A stretch of DNA of 64,000 nucleotides from contig JABYQN010000004.1 of assembly GCA_022606135.1 (NCBI GenBank), forward strand, positions 434,001 through 498,000. Direction: 5' to 3'. Each line of letters opens with the position of its first letter. Position 1 is the first letter of the stretch. The stretch comes from Fomes fomentarius. Taxonomy: Eukaryota > Basidiomycota > Agaricomycetes > Polyporales > Polyporaceae. The notes beneath the pieces were generated by a model. It was not told the origin of the DNA. It worked only from the letters and a program-made list of their open reading frames with translations, and searched no databases. Below are positions 1-12,505 of the stretch, one piece after another. A program made the position numbers and the translations under genes.

Positions 1-2
1 AA

Positions 3-701
3 AGCGAGGGTGTCCAATCTCAATCCGGTGACACCACAGTCACAGTCGATGACGGTGATACACCCGGGTAAGTCATATTTGTGATATATTGTCATATCTT
101 CTACTAACATAAAACTGTTAGCACGCAGGGAGAGCCGTTGACTACAAAGGGTAGTCAATACACATGCTCGAAAGAGTCTGGAGCTCTCCTTGTGCTGAAT
201 GGGGGTACCACCACGACGGAACTCACATGTAACATAGACATTCGCAACTACGTTCTGCAGAACATCTCTGACTTCGCGCGCAACAAACTTGGCATCGATC
301 TGGGGGAGAAGGATCTCGTCTTCGTGACAGGATTCACCAAGACATCCGAGTGGGGCACCATCGCCTTCCACAACGCAAAGCCCAACAGTCGACTCATAAT
401 CAACGGAGGCGGCTTTGCGCCCGACTCCAACGAGGAGCAATGGCATGTAACCATGTCTGGCTCGCCGAAGGCGATGATCTTCGCTCGCATCGGTCCGCCG
501 GATCGGGTGGCTCGTAGGCGGAACGACGGGGAGCAGGTGGAGATGGACCAGTGCATCTTCATAAAGACTACCCAAGTGAAGACGGACATTCTGGGCCGTT
601 TGCGAGCGGCAGCTGGTCCTCACTGCCTGCCGCGCAGTGAAGATGGGGATGATCACTTGGTGGTGATAGTGGGTGCACACCGCGTCCCACTGACGGGCTG
701 A
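3..701 (+). CDS. Partial protein of an unrecognised basidiomycete family (copy A, 3' end only)
   Basis: The 5' part lies outside the window. Visible exons are 3..67 and 122..701, joined over a 54-nt intron (68..121, GTAAGT donor, CTAAC branch, TAG acceptor) in phase 2. The protein resembles the long minus-strand gene at 13780..16770 along its whole visible length. Shared blocks are an SxxxQS segment followed by an Asp/Gly-rich stretch, SGALLVL against FGALLML, GIDLGEKDLVFVTGFTKTS against GIGLEEQDLIFVSGHTKTS, and QCIF followed by an AAAGPH motif. I know of no function for this family. No signal peptide or membrane segment is visible. It stops with TGA soon after the AAAGPH block, whereas the paralogue continues for several hundred residues, so this copy is either a short form or truncated. 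Seen: the similarity and the intron. Inferred: that it is expressed. Confidence 0.6.
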
Positions 702-1621
702 TGGGCATTGATACGCAGTGGAATCGGTTTACAGAGTACGTCCATCGATGTTTGACTCCTAGATATATACCTCACCGTATAATTGCCACAGAACAGACCG
801 ACCAGTGATCGTGCTCGTGAGCGTAGATGTCGTGATGGGGATGAACCATGTGCAGACGACAGCTTACGGCAGGAAGAAGAGGGAGAACGAGGTGGGGCTC
901 CTTTTGAGTAAGAATCTCTCTGCAGTGGTCAGAACGAAGTTGTTCAGGGTAGATCCTTCAGAGTTTCATTAGAAAGTCGTGACACGCATTGTGAGGTGTT
1001 GCTTACTGCGGCGGTTGGTAGGCGAGAGCAAGAGCGCCTGAGAGACGCGAAGGTTACCTTCGATCCCCTACGTCCGTGCCCTATTTGAGTCGTCGCAATG
1101 GCGGATATCCGTCTCTAGGTATTCTGAGACCGAACAAAACCGCGGGATATTGCCGCCTCAGGGTACACTTAACGTTGTGGTGTTGTCGGCATTTCGATTA
1201 ACCCAGTGTTGATGCTTTGCAGAGATGTGTGCCTAAATATAAGCTTCAGACACATACATCGAACATCGAATAGTACTGGACTGGATGAATGGGTACCGTT
1301 TTCAGTGAATTGTATACGCACAATTCAAGCATGACAGTAATCACGCTTCACAAGCATGTAGCAGTCGCGGCGTTCGGGTTCCGTGCATGAAGGACCTTCG
1401 CCTTAGAAGCTCGTCTGTGGAATGCTTATGTCCTCGAAGTGCGACTCACTTGAAGGGCCGAAGGGATCATTCTGCTGCCGGGCTATACCAGGAAGCGAGG
1501 TGCCACAGGACATTTCTCCATGACATGATCTCGGATGCACGCTGGGCTCAAATCAATGGAATGGCATCGCTCTACCCATCATGGCATCTCACTACCCTAT
1601 CTCTCGACTTTGTGTTAACTT
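702..1621. other. No gene recognised (3' flank of copy A)
   Basis: About 0.9 kb with many stops in all frames on both strands. Nothing here resembles either flanking family member. It probably holds the 3' UTR of copy A and decayed sequence upstream of the pseudogene. Confidence 0.4.
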
Positions 1622-1990
1622 CGACATATAGACGTATGCGCGCCGAACGACGTACCTCAGTTCCACCACATCCGGAACATCTACTCCGAAGCACTCGAGC
1701 CTCTCGGTTACAATTTCCCGCTCTGAGGTCCAGAGCCATTCTCTGCATTCGGGGAGATCTGCCAGGGGGATGTCGGATACATTCAACGCGGCCCGTTCCG
1801 CTTCCTCTTCAACACGACACTCAATGCGGGGCGCGCCGTCAATATACGCGGTGTTCCTGACGGGTTCGAGCCATTTGTGTACGACAGCACGGGTCCAACA
1901 CCGCCAGGACATCATACAGACCTGTTTGCACAGTGAGGGCGTCCAGTCCGTTACCGGCGAGGGATCGTTCACCATGATCGCTGTCAGCGA
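1622..1990 (+). pseudogene. Decayed copy B of the same unknown family
   Basis: The plus strand encodes the N-terminal module of the family: EPLGYNFPL-stop-GPEP, then GDVGYIQRGPFRFLFN and VNIRGVPDGFEP. These match LGYGYPLWGPEP, GDVGYIREGHFCFLFN and LRGVPSGFEVF of the intact gene at 13780..16770. The codon for the conserved Trp of PLWGPEP is TGA at 1724-1726. A second TGA at 1934-1936 follows the LFAQ segment, and the next conserved block (SEGVQSxxG, as in copy A) continues one frame over from about 1930, so there is also a frameshift. No in-frame ATG exists between the last upstream stop (about 1616) and the first conserved residues. The later modules are missing. These lesions together make a pseudogene more likely than a mis-spliced gene. 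Confidence 0.65.
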
Positions 1991-2476
1991 CAGTACGCGT
2001 CAGCATAGCGTCGACGGACCATATACCTCTGATGACCACTTCTCGCACGACACACTGGGCAGCTGACGATGGCCAGACGCGACCCGGGGCTGGGACTGTG
2101 GTGTCTCCTGCAAGTGCATGACACCGAGGTCACGTCCATCCAAACCGCCAAGGCTTCGATTGTGAGGCTCACATAGTGAGACAGTTTGGATGTTACTGAG
2201 TCATGTGTGCCACGCATTACGCATAGATATGTGCCACTTGGTGCAGCTACTGCGTCCAACATGGTTGCGGAACCGAAAGAACGACGCGCGGTCCACGACG
2301 GCTCAAGGAACATCAAGGATGGTAGTGAGCGGCTGTGTATAGAACACAGGGTAGTTGTTGTTACAGACATGATTGATGGATCGGTAACTGGAGATGCACT
2401 GCTATAAGTTGAACCTCACAACTCTTCATAGAACGAAGACGTGCTCCGAACTCACACGCAAGAACGCCTCTACGTA
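1991..2476. other. No gene recognised
   Basis: Nearly 0.5 kb downstream of pseudogene B and beyond the 3' end of the convergent REX4 gene. Open frames here are short and show no recognisable motif. Confidence 0.4.
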
Positions 2477-3967
2477 TCATCCGACCTTGAGCCGCAGACT
2501 ACCCTTCGAACCCTTCGAGCCGCCAAGTTCTTTCCACCACTTCTCCTGAGTCTTCTTCGTCTTCATCTGCTCCCTGGAGCCACCCGGAGCAGAGCCGATG
2601 CGCTTGCTCACGGTGGATAGCCCAGAGGAGACCCCGCGTCTCCCACCCCCGGGGAAGGTTTTCTGCGACTTAGTTTTCTTCGTCGTGGCCGTGGTCGCGA
2701 TGGTTGACGACTCGTCATCTTTTTCCTCTTCGCTCCCTGAAGTATGCTCGTCTGCGGAGCTAGAGCGTGGACGTTTCCTAGGTTTTGCCGTCGACGCAGT
2801 AGGGGCGGGGGACCTGGATCGCGCCCTGCTCACAGGTCTGACGTTCTTCTCCCATGTCTTGCGGTGGAGCCTGAACAGAGCCATTGTGACGCGTGCGTCG
2901 GTCACCTAACAAGGGCACCCGGTGAGACCTGTGCCTAACGGTTTGCCAGAAATGAACGTACCGATGAATGCTCGCCACCTTGGATAGTCAGGCCCAGCTC
3001 TTGCTTGACGAGATGCCTTAGGGCGGGTCGACGCCCGCGCGAGACCTTGTGCTTGTGCGCTAGGATCTGGGTGTCGAGTGTTTGTGGACGAGGGTGTGAG
3101 AGGAGGAGGGCCTTGAGGTCGTTGTGAACGGCGTGACCGACGAGTATGCGGTCCTTGAGGAGATCGGCAACCTCTTTCTGTACCTCCTCAAACGGTCTCG
3201 CTGAGCCAGGCAAGATTGAAGCAAGCGATGAGGATATGGAACGGCAAAGTGTTCGGAGACAGGCGCACCATGAACCATGTCGGACGGACGAATTCCAGAG
3301 AACTCGGTACGATAGTCAACCACGCGTTCGCGCGGCCTGACAATAGAGTCAAGAAGCACGTAACCATAGTAGTTGACGACTGAGACGCGAGCAAGTACGG
3401 ATTCCGAGCCGTCTAATCCGACGCCGACCATTTCACAATCGAGGGCGAGGTATTTCCCAGGTCTAATGTCCGCGGGGACACAGTCCAATGCGAGAAAAAA
3501 TGTGGATGTTTGTATGTGTTCAAGAAAGAAGAATTGTATATGAAACGTACTGTTTTTGAGAAACTGTGTGTTCGACCTCACCAAATGCCATCTTCTGTAG
3601 CTGTGCCATGGACTCTCCGTTCTTCATACCTCCCTCAACAAATGTCGAAGGCATCGTCTCTTCCCTTTGAGGCGCGCCTCTCGGAAAAGCATGAGATTCT
3701 GCGGGAACAGAGGACGTCGCAGAGAGATCGGTAGAGGTAAGGACTTGTTCAGATGCATGTTCAAGCTTGCGTCGTTTGCGGGCAGCAAAGGCACTGACTG
3801 AAGCTCTCTTGCCTATACCGGACACCTTTGGATTGAGTACAGTCTACACATGAGGTCAACGACAACGTTTTGCTTGAGTGGGCAACGTACGGGTAACGGA
3901 CCTTCTGAAGAGCAAGCCAGTTTGATGATGGTCGTGTCGCGTGCTTGAGCGGTATCTCGTTACTCAT
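2477..3967 (-). CDS. REX4: REX4-like 3'-5' RNA exonuclease (DEDDh, RNase T/ExoIII family)
   Basis: Five exons on the minus strand: complement(join(2477..2905, 2962..3200, 3269..3462, 3551..3843, 3902..3967)), 406 residues, all junctions in frame. The protein starts at the first ATG (MSNEIPLKH). A basic, low-complexity N-terminus is followed by the exonuclease core: LALDCEMVG supplies the first acid pair (Asp128, Glu130), [13 protein letters not shown] the third acid (Asp212), and GEHSSVTDAR the catalytic His262 and last acid Asp267. The C-terminal 130 residues are Lys/Ser/Glu-rich with repeated basic clusters, as in nucleolar proteins. REX4 family members trim pre-rRNA at ITS1 in the nucleolus. 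Length is somewhat above the yeast protein because of the disordered C-terminus. The family assignment is firm; the exact first intron (3844..3901) is chosen because it keeps frame and gives the usual SSNWLALQK start. Confidence 0.92.
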
Positions 3968-4562
3968 TGTATCAATACAAGTAGATCAATGCCTCGTAGT
4001 TTGCAAAGACGCGACAGTATAGAACTGGAAGAAGCCTCAAGAGAACGTTGCAGGTCAAGACACACCTGGTGACTAGACGCGCTGCCACTTGATTTTCTGG
4101 GCGCTTCAGCAGCACTGCATCTCGCGGCAAAGAATATCAATATTGGCCCTGTTCAATACTCGATCCTGAGGGATCTATAGGAGTTGATCATACAAAACGT
4201 AACGAGGTATCGAGCAGAGAGCATGGAGAAGTCTCCGATGTACTGGAATGTAGTAATCGACAGGGTGCTGAGGTGTTCACTACGTGGCTTCGACGTGCCA
4301 CGACCAACTGCATGGGCTAGTACATAATCTACCGCGCCTGTAGTGGATGGTTCAAAAACTGCGGCATCATCAGCTGGTTCATGGCAGAAGATGGACAGCC
4401 AGATAGCCTGACTTAGACCGCAGTCCAAGTAACCCGCGACTGCGACACGTCACATTCCTTCCTACAAGCGTCAACTGCACGATATATAAGCCACCATCGC
4501 AGTTCCGGACATCCAGTGCTCATCTCACCAGTCGATACTATCTACCTCTCTTGACGTCCTCC
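3968..4562. other. Intergenic, between REX4 start and a small secreted-peptide ORF
   Basis: About 0.6 kb. It should hold the REX4 promoter (minus strand) and, at its right end, a TATA-bearing plus-strand promoter. No coding motif is seen. Confidence 0.4.
4483..4490 (+). promoter_or_regulatory. TATA box candidate for the small secreted peptide
   Basis: TATATAAG lies 73 bp upstream of the ATG at 4563 and is followed by a pyrimidine-rich leader (CTACCTCTCTTGACG). This is the spacing expected of a TATA-driven fungal promoter. Confidence 0.4.
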
Positions 4563-4667
4563 ATGCGCCTAGCGAAGCTGCTTGTCGCTGTGATGTGCGC
4601 TCTGTTCGCGCCCGCGGTGCAGAGTGCTGCCTTCCCTATCCCGAAGAAGCCTGCGAGTACACTGTAG
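4563..4667 (+). CDS. Small secreted peptide, 34 residues or first exon of a longer one
   Basis: The reading frame MRLAKLLVAVMCALFAPAVQ starts after a TATA box and a pyrimidine-rich leader and looks like a cleavable signal peptide (Lys, hydrophobic core, Ala-X-Ser/Ala end). A short tail SAAFPIPKKPASTL and TAG follow. A GTACAC donor overlaps the last codons, so the frame may splice to a further exon I cannot fix. The signal peptide resembles that of the secreted protein at 55183 (MFAAGLLVAILCVFAP). Function is unknown. Too short to be sure that it is translated. Confidence 0.35.
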   Translation: MRLAKLLVAVMCALFAPAVQSAAFPIPKKPASTL

Positions 4668-5093
4668 TAATGCTTATCGATGACATACTTACCAGCCATT
4701 CTCAGATCTATAACGTTCACTGCCTTGCGTTGGGCTGTGTGAAGGAATAGAGGTGGAACCAAGTTGCGTGGGGAATTGTGCTTGCGATATAAGCAGCAGG
4801 TATACTTGACATGTAGTGAAGGATAGTCGGGCACGGCCTGTTGCAATGTGCGAAGTGATGATTGAACGGTGATAGATATCAATTACGGCGCACAACCACA
4901 CCGTCAAGAGAACGAGGGTAAGAACATGGATGGAGGAATGCTTGATCGACAGAACAGTCTCGTTCATAACCTGATACACCAATGATGATGGAGGACGAAC
5001 CAAGAACTATCAAAACAACGATGGGGCATCTATCGTCAATAGCTGTACATCGGCGATGCCACTTGAAAGAATACAGGATAGAAATACACATCT
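4668..5093. other. No gene recognised
   Basis: About 0.4 kb between the small peptide ORF and the 3' end of the convergent eIF1A gene; probably UTR sequence of both. Confidence 0.35.
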
Positions 5094-5767
5094 TCAGATC
5101 TCGTCGATGTCGACCTCCTCGTCTTCCCCGAACTCGAATGTACACTCGCCCTCCTCCTCGCCAAAGGTCTCCGTCTCGTTGATCTTCGCGTTCTCGGGGA
5201 GCTCGCCGTAGGCTTTCACTAGCAAGCCAAGCAGTTGGCGGCATTAGAGCGATGGAGGCAGTGTATGAGTCAAGAAGACGTACGACTTCGAGCCTCGTCC
5301 GCAGTGTATTTTACGATGACATCCGCTTTATCATCCTGGAATTCACGGAGGGAAAGGAGGATAATGTCTCCTTGGTTGATCCAGACCTAATCGGACGACG
5401 TCACGCTGCAATGAGGATGGTGATAGTTCCAAGATCAAGAAAACACGCACCTTCTTCCGCATCTTCCCTCGGATATGCGCCAACCGCTTCTCACCGTCGA
5501 AGCACATTGCCTCGAGACGACCGTTTCCCAGCATCTTCGTCACCTGCGCGTATTCCTGGCCATCTTCACGAAAAACCAACTCGCGCTTGTCGTCATCGTT
5601 CTCGTTCTTTCCACGTCTCCGGTTCTTGCCTCCCTGGAGATCAAATGAATAAATCATGTAAGGGAGGTCTGGAAGCAATGCTTGCGAACCTTTCCCTTGT
5701 TCTAGAGGAGGCAGCTTGATTAGCAAAACAACCGAGGGTCTTCGAGGCAAATGCATACCTTCGGCAT
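5094..5767 (-). CDS. TIF11: Translation initiation factor eIF1A
   Basis: Five exons on the minus strand: complement(join(5094..5218, 5284..5386, 5451..5633, 5690..5701, 5759..5767)), 143 residues, the usual eIF1A length. The first exon is 9 nt (MPK) and the second 12 nt (NKGK). They join to [12 protein letters not shown], then the OB-fold with [29 protein letters not shown] and [20 protein letters not shown], and an acidic tail ending EEVDIDEI. eIF1A binds the A site of the 40S subunit and, with eIF1, promotes scanning and start-codon choice. The family is nearly invariant across eukaryotes, which makes the tiny exons credible. It is divergent from the PP2A gene, with about 0.3 kb between start codons. 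Confidence 0.96.
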
Positions 5768-6074
5768 GATGAATGGCTTCTCTAGGTCAAATTTCTGTGA
5801 ATTCTAGCAGCAGATAGTGCGCGATAGCGGCAGACAGCAAGTAGAGAAGAAAAATGGGCCGCAGGGAAGGCGAGAGGATGATGGAAAAGCGTCGAGATTG
5901 AGACGGCCTCTTAAGGAACCGAGGCAGTCCTTGGGTGACTGTGACTGTCACGCATGACCGACCTTCAGTGCGTCTGTGTCACGTATGTGGCCGGGTTCAG
6001 AGTCCTAACACGCATCATCCACCACCCTCCGCCCCAGTCTTCCTCCTGAACCATCCACACGCACACAAAACATC
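5768..6074. promoter_or_regulatory. Divergent promoter region of eIF1A and PP2A
   Basis: The 307-bp gap separates the start codons of two housekeeping genes on opposite strands, so it must hold both promoters and leaders. No clear TATA box is visible. Confidence 0.5.
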
Positions 6075-7724
<1,650 letters not shown>

Positions 7725-8061
7725 TCTGCTGTCATACATCCCCCTCCCCACACGCTCGTGTCATTAGTACAGTACTTATAGTACACCAGTACTTTGTAGC
7801 TCACCCTCAGTCAGACGCTTCCCATCGCAAAGATGATACCTCGCTCGTGTACATTCGAACATATAAACTGCAGACGTGCTTGTAAATCCAGCTAGATAAA
7901 CGAAGACGGTGTAATTCCCTCAATCAATTGTACAGAGGAGTTCGTAAGTTATATACATATCTGTCTTCTGTTGAGGCACGATGCACTGTAACGGAAGTGG
8001 CCGCTGGAGACAGTGGTACAAGAATCATGTCAACGGCGTCGTGCTCGCTGTATGCACACGT
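7725..8061. other. 3' intergenic between convergent genes
   Basis: Holds the PP2A 3' UTR and the 3' UTR of the minus-strand Cys-rich gene. No other feature seen. Confidence 0.4.
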
Positions 8062-8560
8062 CTACTCAAGGTTCCCCTGTGCATCGGCCTGCGCCTTCTC
8101 TTGCGTATTCTCTTGCGCGTTCGCCTGGGCCAGAACCTGCGTTTGCACCCACTGGTAGGGCGTCGTCGTCATATCCAACTGCTCGATGGTATGCCCGGTG
8201 TCCTTGTGCAAAGACACCAAGCAGCGGAGGCAAAGCACGTTATCGAAGAACGGGCAGATGGGCGCGCGGCAGGCGAAGCGAGGCCCGTTGTCGTTCGAGA
8301 AGAGGGTGACAGGGGCGGCCTGGGCGCGGCGGCAGGATTCCTCGTCGAAGTAGATCGCGAACGGGTTCAGACGCGCGGTGCAGTTGGTGCATTGGGGGAG
8401 TGTTTCGCGCACTTCGGGGCGCGCGCCGGAGCGCCCGAGGACTTCTTCGATGGTTAGGTGCGGGTTGGGGATGTGCTGTGGACGTGAGGCATTAGGTTGT
8501 GAGGGACTTTTGTTGTGGTTGGGCGGTGGGAGGTGGGTGGTGGGGGAGACGTACGCTCAT
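8062..8560 (-). CDS. Small Cys-rich, probably zinc-binding protein of unknown function
   Basis: Two exons on the minus strand: complement(join(8062..8475, 8555..8560)), 139 residues. The first exon is only ATG AGC, followed by a 79-nt intron (GTACGT donor, CTAAT branch, CAG acceptor). This gives MSHIPNPHLTIEEVLGRSG as N-terminus. Candidate metal ligands are CTNC, a Cys in DEESC, Cys in RFAC and PIC, CLRC and a following HKDTGH, a spacing that suggests two zinc sites. The C-terminal 30 residues are an Ala/Gln/Glu-rich repeat (QANAQENTQEKAQADAQ). I do not recognise the family. The minimal first exon is chosen because there is no other in-frame ATG before LTIEEVLG. Confidence 0.6.
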
Positions 8561-9754
8561 GATGACTCGTGTAGTCGCGACCTACTTGAGGATTGGGATT
8601 GAGAGAGTTTCGCTCTTAAGCGTATGAGGGAGGGATATGGGGAGGGCGAAGAGTGTAGGTGCGAGGATACACAGGTAACGTCGCGAGAAGCGAGGGCGAG
8701 GGAGAGGGATAGACGGGTAGATGGGTGGTGACCGTGAACGATGTCGGTGCGTCGGCAGCCTGGAATATATCAGCATGTGGAGAACAATACCTAGTATCAA
8801 TGACCACATTCGCCCCATTTCCGAAAACGACGCAGGGCGGATCTGGTGAAGAAATACGTCCATGCCGAACGTTTCGCAAGAGCCATAGACAATGTCGGGG
8901 TACCTGAAGCAAGTACAGGGGCTAATTCGAGACCCGCGGCCGATGGTCGTGATCAACGACATTGTTCAGTGTCTCATTTGGGCAAGGTCATCGGGCGGGC
9001 AGGGTTGGGCTTCATGTAGTACGTGCGATACACACAGCAATGCGAGCAAGGATCATTCCATAGAATGCAATTATTGAGTTATACGGAACTTGAACAACAG
9101 TAGTTGTAGCCTGAATCTTCTGTGTGGAACGAAATCAGTGGAATTGGCAGCTTGCATCAAAGACATCCGTCCCTTCTTAAGATCTGTGATATGCGATCTG
9201 GGGTAAGTAATATGTGTTCTTTGGGGTGAGTCGGGGGAATGATATGTATATCACTATAAACATACAGAAGAAGCGGATAGGAGTACAGTGACGTTGTGGG
9301 GTTGGAACTTCGTCAGCCTTTTTGTGACAGCAGCTGTCACGGTGGAGGCTCACATATAGCAGACAGATATACCTTGCTTCCAGGCCTGATGGCGAAAGGG
9401 GGAGAAAGAGTGATGTTTGCCACATATGCAGCGGCAGCGACTCCACTCCGAGTCCGCCAGTGCCAGCGAGCACCTCAGGCTCTCGTATCGAACCGTCATG
9501 ACACCAGTTAGAGTATGTTACACCGATGGTGTAGCCTCGCAAAAGAGTCGACAGCTGACCGACGGTGACACGTGAGATAGCGACCACTAACATCTGGATT
9601 CGGACTTGCAGGCGGCGGGTAGGGTGTGACAGCACGACGCGACTGTCACGGAACGTGAGCATCACATCTGTCACGCATCCTCAAGGGCGCCAATGGAGAC
9701 CAGTTTCTAGCCTGTGAGCCTGCCGTCTGTCCATCCAGTCTTCGTTCTTCAATC
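8561..9754. other. Intergenic with no supported gene
   Basis: About 1.2 kb between two divergent genes. Minus-strand frames around 8.6-9.7 kb are open for 100-165 codons but show no motif, no good start context and no splice logic. It should contain the promoters of the Cys-rich gene and of CCT5. Confidence 0.4.
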
Positions 9755-12219
9755 ATGGCCGAACCACAGGCGATGTACGCAACTGATGAGGTGTGTGAAG
9801 CATATTTGCATCCACTCATATACTGAGGAATCTTTGCAGTACGGGCGACCGTTCATCATCCTGAGAGAACAAGCGAGGAAGACGAGGAGCCATGGTATAG
9901 AGGCAATCAAAGTATGTTATTGAGCCTTCGACCTCGACCTACTTACTTAAACATCCTCAGTCACATATTCTTGCTGCACGCACCGTTGCCAATATCATCC
10001 GTACCTCGCTTGGCCCAAGAGGTGCGGGCTCATACCCTCACGTATACTTATGTCCATCTCATCCTGCCGTTACTCCGCTTAGGTCTCGACAAGATCCTCA
10101 TATCTCCCGACGGCGAAATCACTGTTACAAATGACGGCGCGACAATTCTCTCACAGATGGAGGTGGAGCACCAGATCGCGAAGCTGCTCGTGCAGCTTTC
10201 GAAAAGTCAGGACGATGAGATCGGAGATGGCACAACTGGTGTAGTCGGTGAGTACAGTTGTTCCATTCTCGTGGATGTCTCCTCAACTCCCCGAAGTGCT
10301 TGCTGGAGCGCTGCTTGAGCAAAGCCAAGAGTTGCTTGACCGTGGCATCCACCCTATACGGATAGCGGATGGTTTCGACCGGGCATGTGTGGCTGCGGTC
10401 GAGCATTTAGATCGTATATCGGACCGTGTTCCCTTCTCTCAGGATGACACCTCAAACCTACTCAAGATCGCTATGACAAGTTTGGGTAGCAAAATGTGCG
10501 TATATTCTCTTCGTAGACTCGCCCGCCCCTTGGCCTCCATTCCTTAATGCCCTCCATCGTGATTGCTCCATTCCGTCGCGACGTTTCAGACTTCCGATCA
10601 CCTCTCTTCATTGCTACTCATGGAAGAGACCTACATGCACGCATGCGTCCGTCCGCAAATTGCGAGAAACCAGTTGTCCTTACGTTCTCCACTACCTTAA
10701 GTCTTTTTAATCCTTTCGGGCGCTGACCTTTATGCAGTGTCTCAAAAGAGCATCAACACTTCGCTGAGATCGCTGTACAAGCAGTCATGGCCGTAGCGGA
10801 CCTCGAGCGGAAAGACGTGCCCTTCGACATGATCAAGGTCGACGGCAAAGTCGGCGGCTCCCTAGGCGACACCACGATCATCCGCGGCGTACTCATTGAC
10901 AAGGATATGTCGCATCCGCAGATGCCGAGCTCCGTGCGCGACGCGAAGCTTGCGATCCTGACGTGCCCGTTCGAGCCCCCGCGGCCGAAGACGAAGCACC
11001 ACCTTGACATTACGAGTGTCGAGGAGTACAAAAAACTACGGGAGTACGAGAGAGGCAAGTTCGAGGATATGATCAAGCGTGTGAAGGATACCGGCGCGAA
11101 TTTGGTTATTTGCCAATGGGGGTTCGACGATGAGGCGAACCATCTGTTAATGCAGAATGACCTTCCTGCTGTGCGGTGGGTTGGTGGTCCCGAGATCGAG
11201 GTATGCATGTTGGTCTCTTGTGCGTGGGTATATGCTGACCCGGCTGCAGCTGATCGCCATTGCGACGAATGGTCGGATCGTACCACGATTCGAGGACCTA
11301 ACGGCTGAGAAGCTCGGCCGCGCAGGCGTCGTCCGCGAGCTTACGTTCGGCACAACGCGCGACAAGATGCTCGTCATCGAGGAGTGTGCAAACGCACGGA
11401 CGGTCACGGTATTCGTTCGGGGGAGCAACAAGATGGTGCGTGACCCTCGCTCCTCCAGTATATGCCACGTCCCTCATCCTATCTCTGACTGACGATGGAA
11501 CGCAGATCGTCGACGAGGCGAAGCGCGCACTGCATGATGCGATCTGCGCCGTTCGGAATCTTGTCGTGGACGATCGCGTGGTGTACGGTGGTGGTGCAGC
11601 GGACATCAGCTGTTCGCTGGCGGTGGGCAAGGCGGCTGACGAGGTGCGTCTGGACTTTTTACGCTTGGCTCGCGACAGTCCTCCCCATCGTGCGACGTGA
11701 AGTCGGTTGGCTAACGGTCGTTGTACCCAGATCCCGTCAATCGAGCAGTACGCAATGCGTGCGTTTGCCTCCGCGCTCGACGCGATCCCGCTCGCTCTCG
11801 CGGAGAACAGCGGCTTGTCCCCGATCGAGACCCTAGCTGAGGTCAAGAGCAGGCAAGTCAAGGAGGGCAACCCGACCCTGGGCATCGATTGTTTGGGCAA
11901 GAACGAGAACGGTACGTGCAGCCCCAGCCCCATCTCTTCTCCATTTCATCTGGTTAGAGAGACACCTTGCTGATTCATTGATACACCTCACCTACCTCCT
12001 GGGTGAACACTGCAGACATGAAGAAGCAAAACGTGTACGACCCACTAATCTCGAAGAGGCAGCAGTACTTGTTAGCGACGCAGCTTGTGCGGGCGGTGCT
12101 GAAGATCGGTGAGTGTCTGCTCACTTGCCTATCCTTTGGTTTGTTGTCGGTGTGTGATGTTGCTTACCAACCATCTTATAGACGACGTGATCGTGGCCGG
12201 GCAGGCTGATGCAGAGTGA
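9755..12219 (+). CDS. CCT5: Chaperonin TRiC/CCT subunit epsilon
   Basis: Eleven exons: join(9755..9790, 9840..9911, 9961..10021, 10083..10247, 10297..10495, 10738..11200, 11250..11435, 11506..11643, 11731..11911, 12016..12108, 12182..12219), 543 residues, all junctions in frame. Group II chaperonin features: [43 protein letters not shown] (ATPase loop), [13 protein letters not shown] and [13 protein letters not shown]. The N-terminal [14 protein letters not shown] and [19 protein letters not shown] are typical of the epsilon subunit. CCT5 is one of eight subunits of the cytosolic ring that folds actin, tubulin and WD-repeat proteins. The C-terminus [12 protein letters not shown] is in the last exon. 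Introns are 49-84 nt except intron 5 (242 nt) and intron 9 (104 nt). Confidence 0.96.
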
Positions 12220-12337
12220 AGCAATTATTGCAATGTATACTACATAGACATACATGTGATGTTATGCCAATCGAAATAACCGAGAAGAGCAGGTGTCCAT
12301 GGAGTGTCAAATCTCTTGCAGGCCCATCGTGCACCAC

Positions 12338-12500
12338 AGCCGAGACGGAGTTCGCCAGAGGAAACCAAACTGCAAACACCTTCTACCTTTATGATCATTC
12401 GTAATTTCTCACACATTTAGTGAGAAATTACGAATCCATCATCACAAAGGTAGAAGGAGTTATGTAGTTTGGCTCCCTCTCGCAGACTCCGTCTCGGTCG
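12338..12500. repeat. Foldback inverted repeat (arms of about 75-80 bp, 9-nt loop)
   Basis: Left arm 12338..12411 and right arm 12421..12500 are imperfect reverse complements (roughly 80% by eye) around the loop 12412..12420. Conserved blocks include CCGAGACGGAGT at the outside, CCTTCTACCTTT in the middle, and ATTCGTAATTTCTCA next to the loop. It lies just past the CCT5 stop and touches the 3' end of the minus-strand gene. It could be a MITE or foldback remnant, or serve as a transcript hairpin on either strand. Confidence 0.75.
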
Positions 12501-12505
12501 TGAGG

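Noticed and set aside
9177..9674. Minus-strand frame of 165 codons upstream of CCT5
   Set aside because: Low-complexity composition, no motif and no promoter-like context; likely chance openness.
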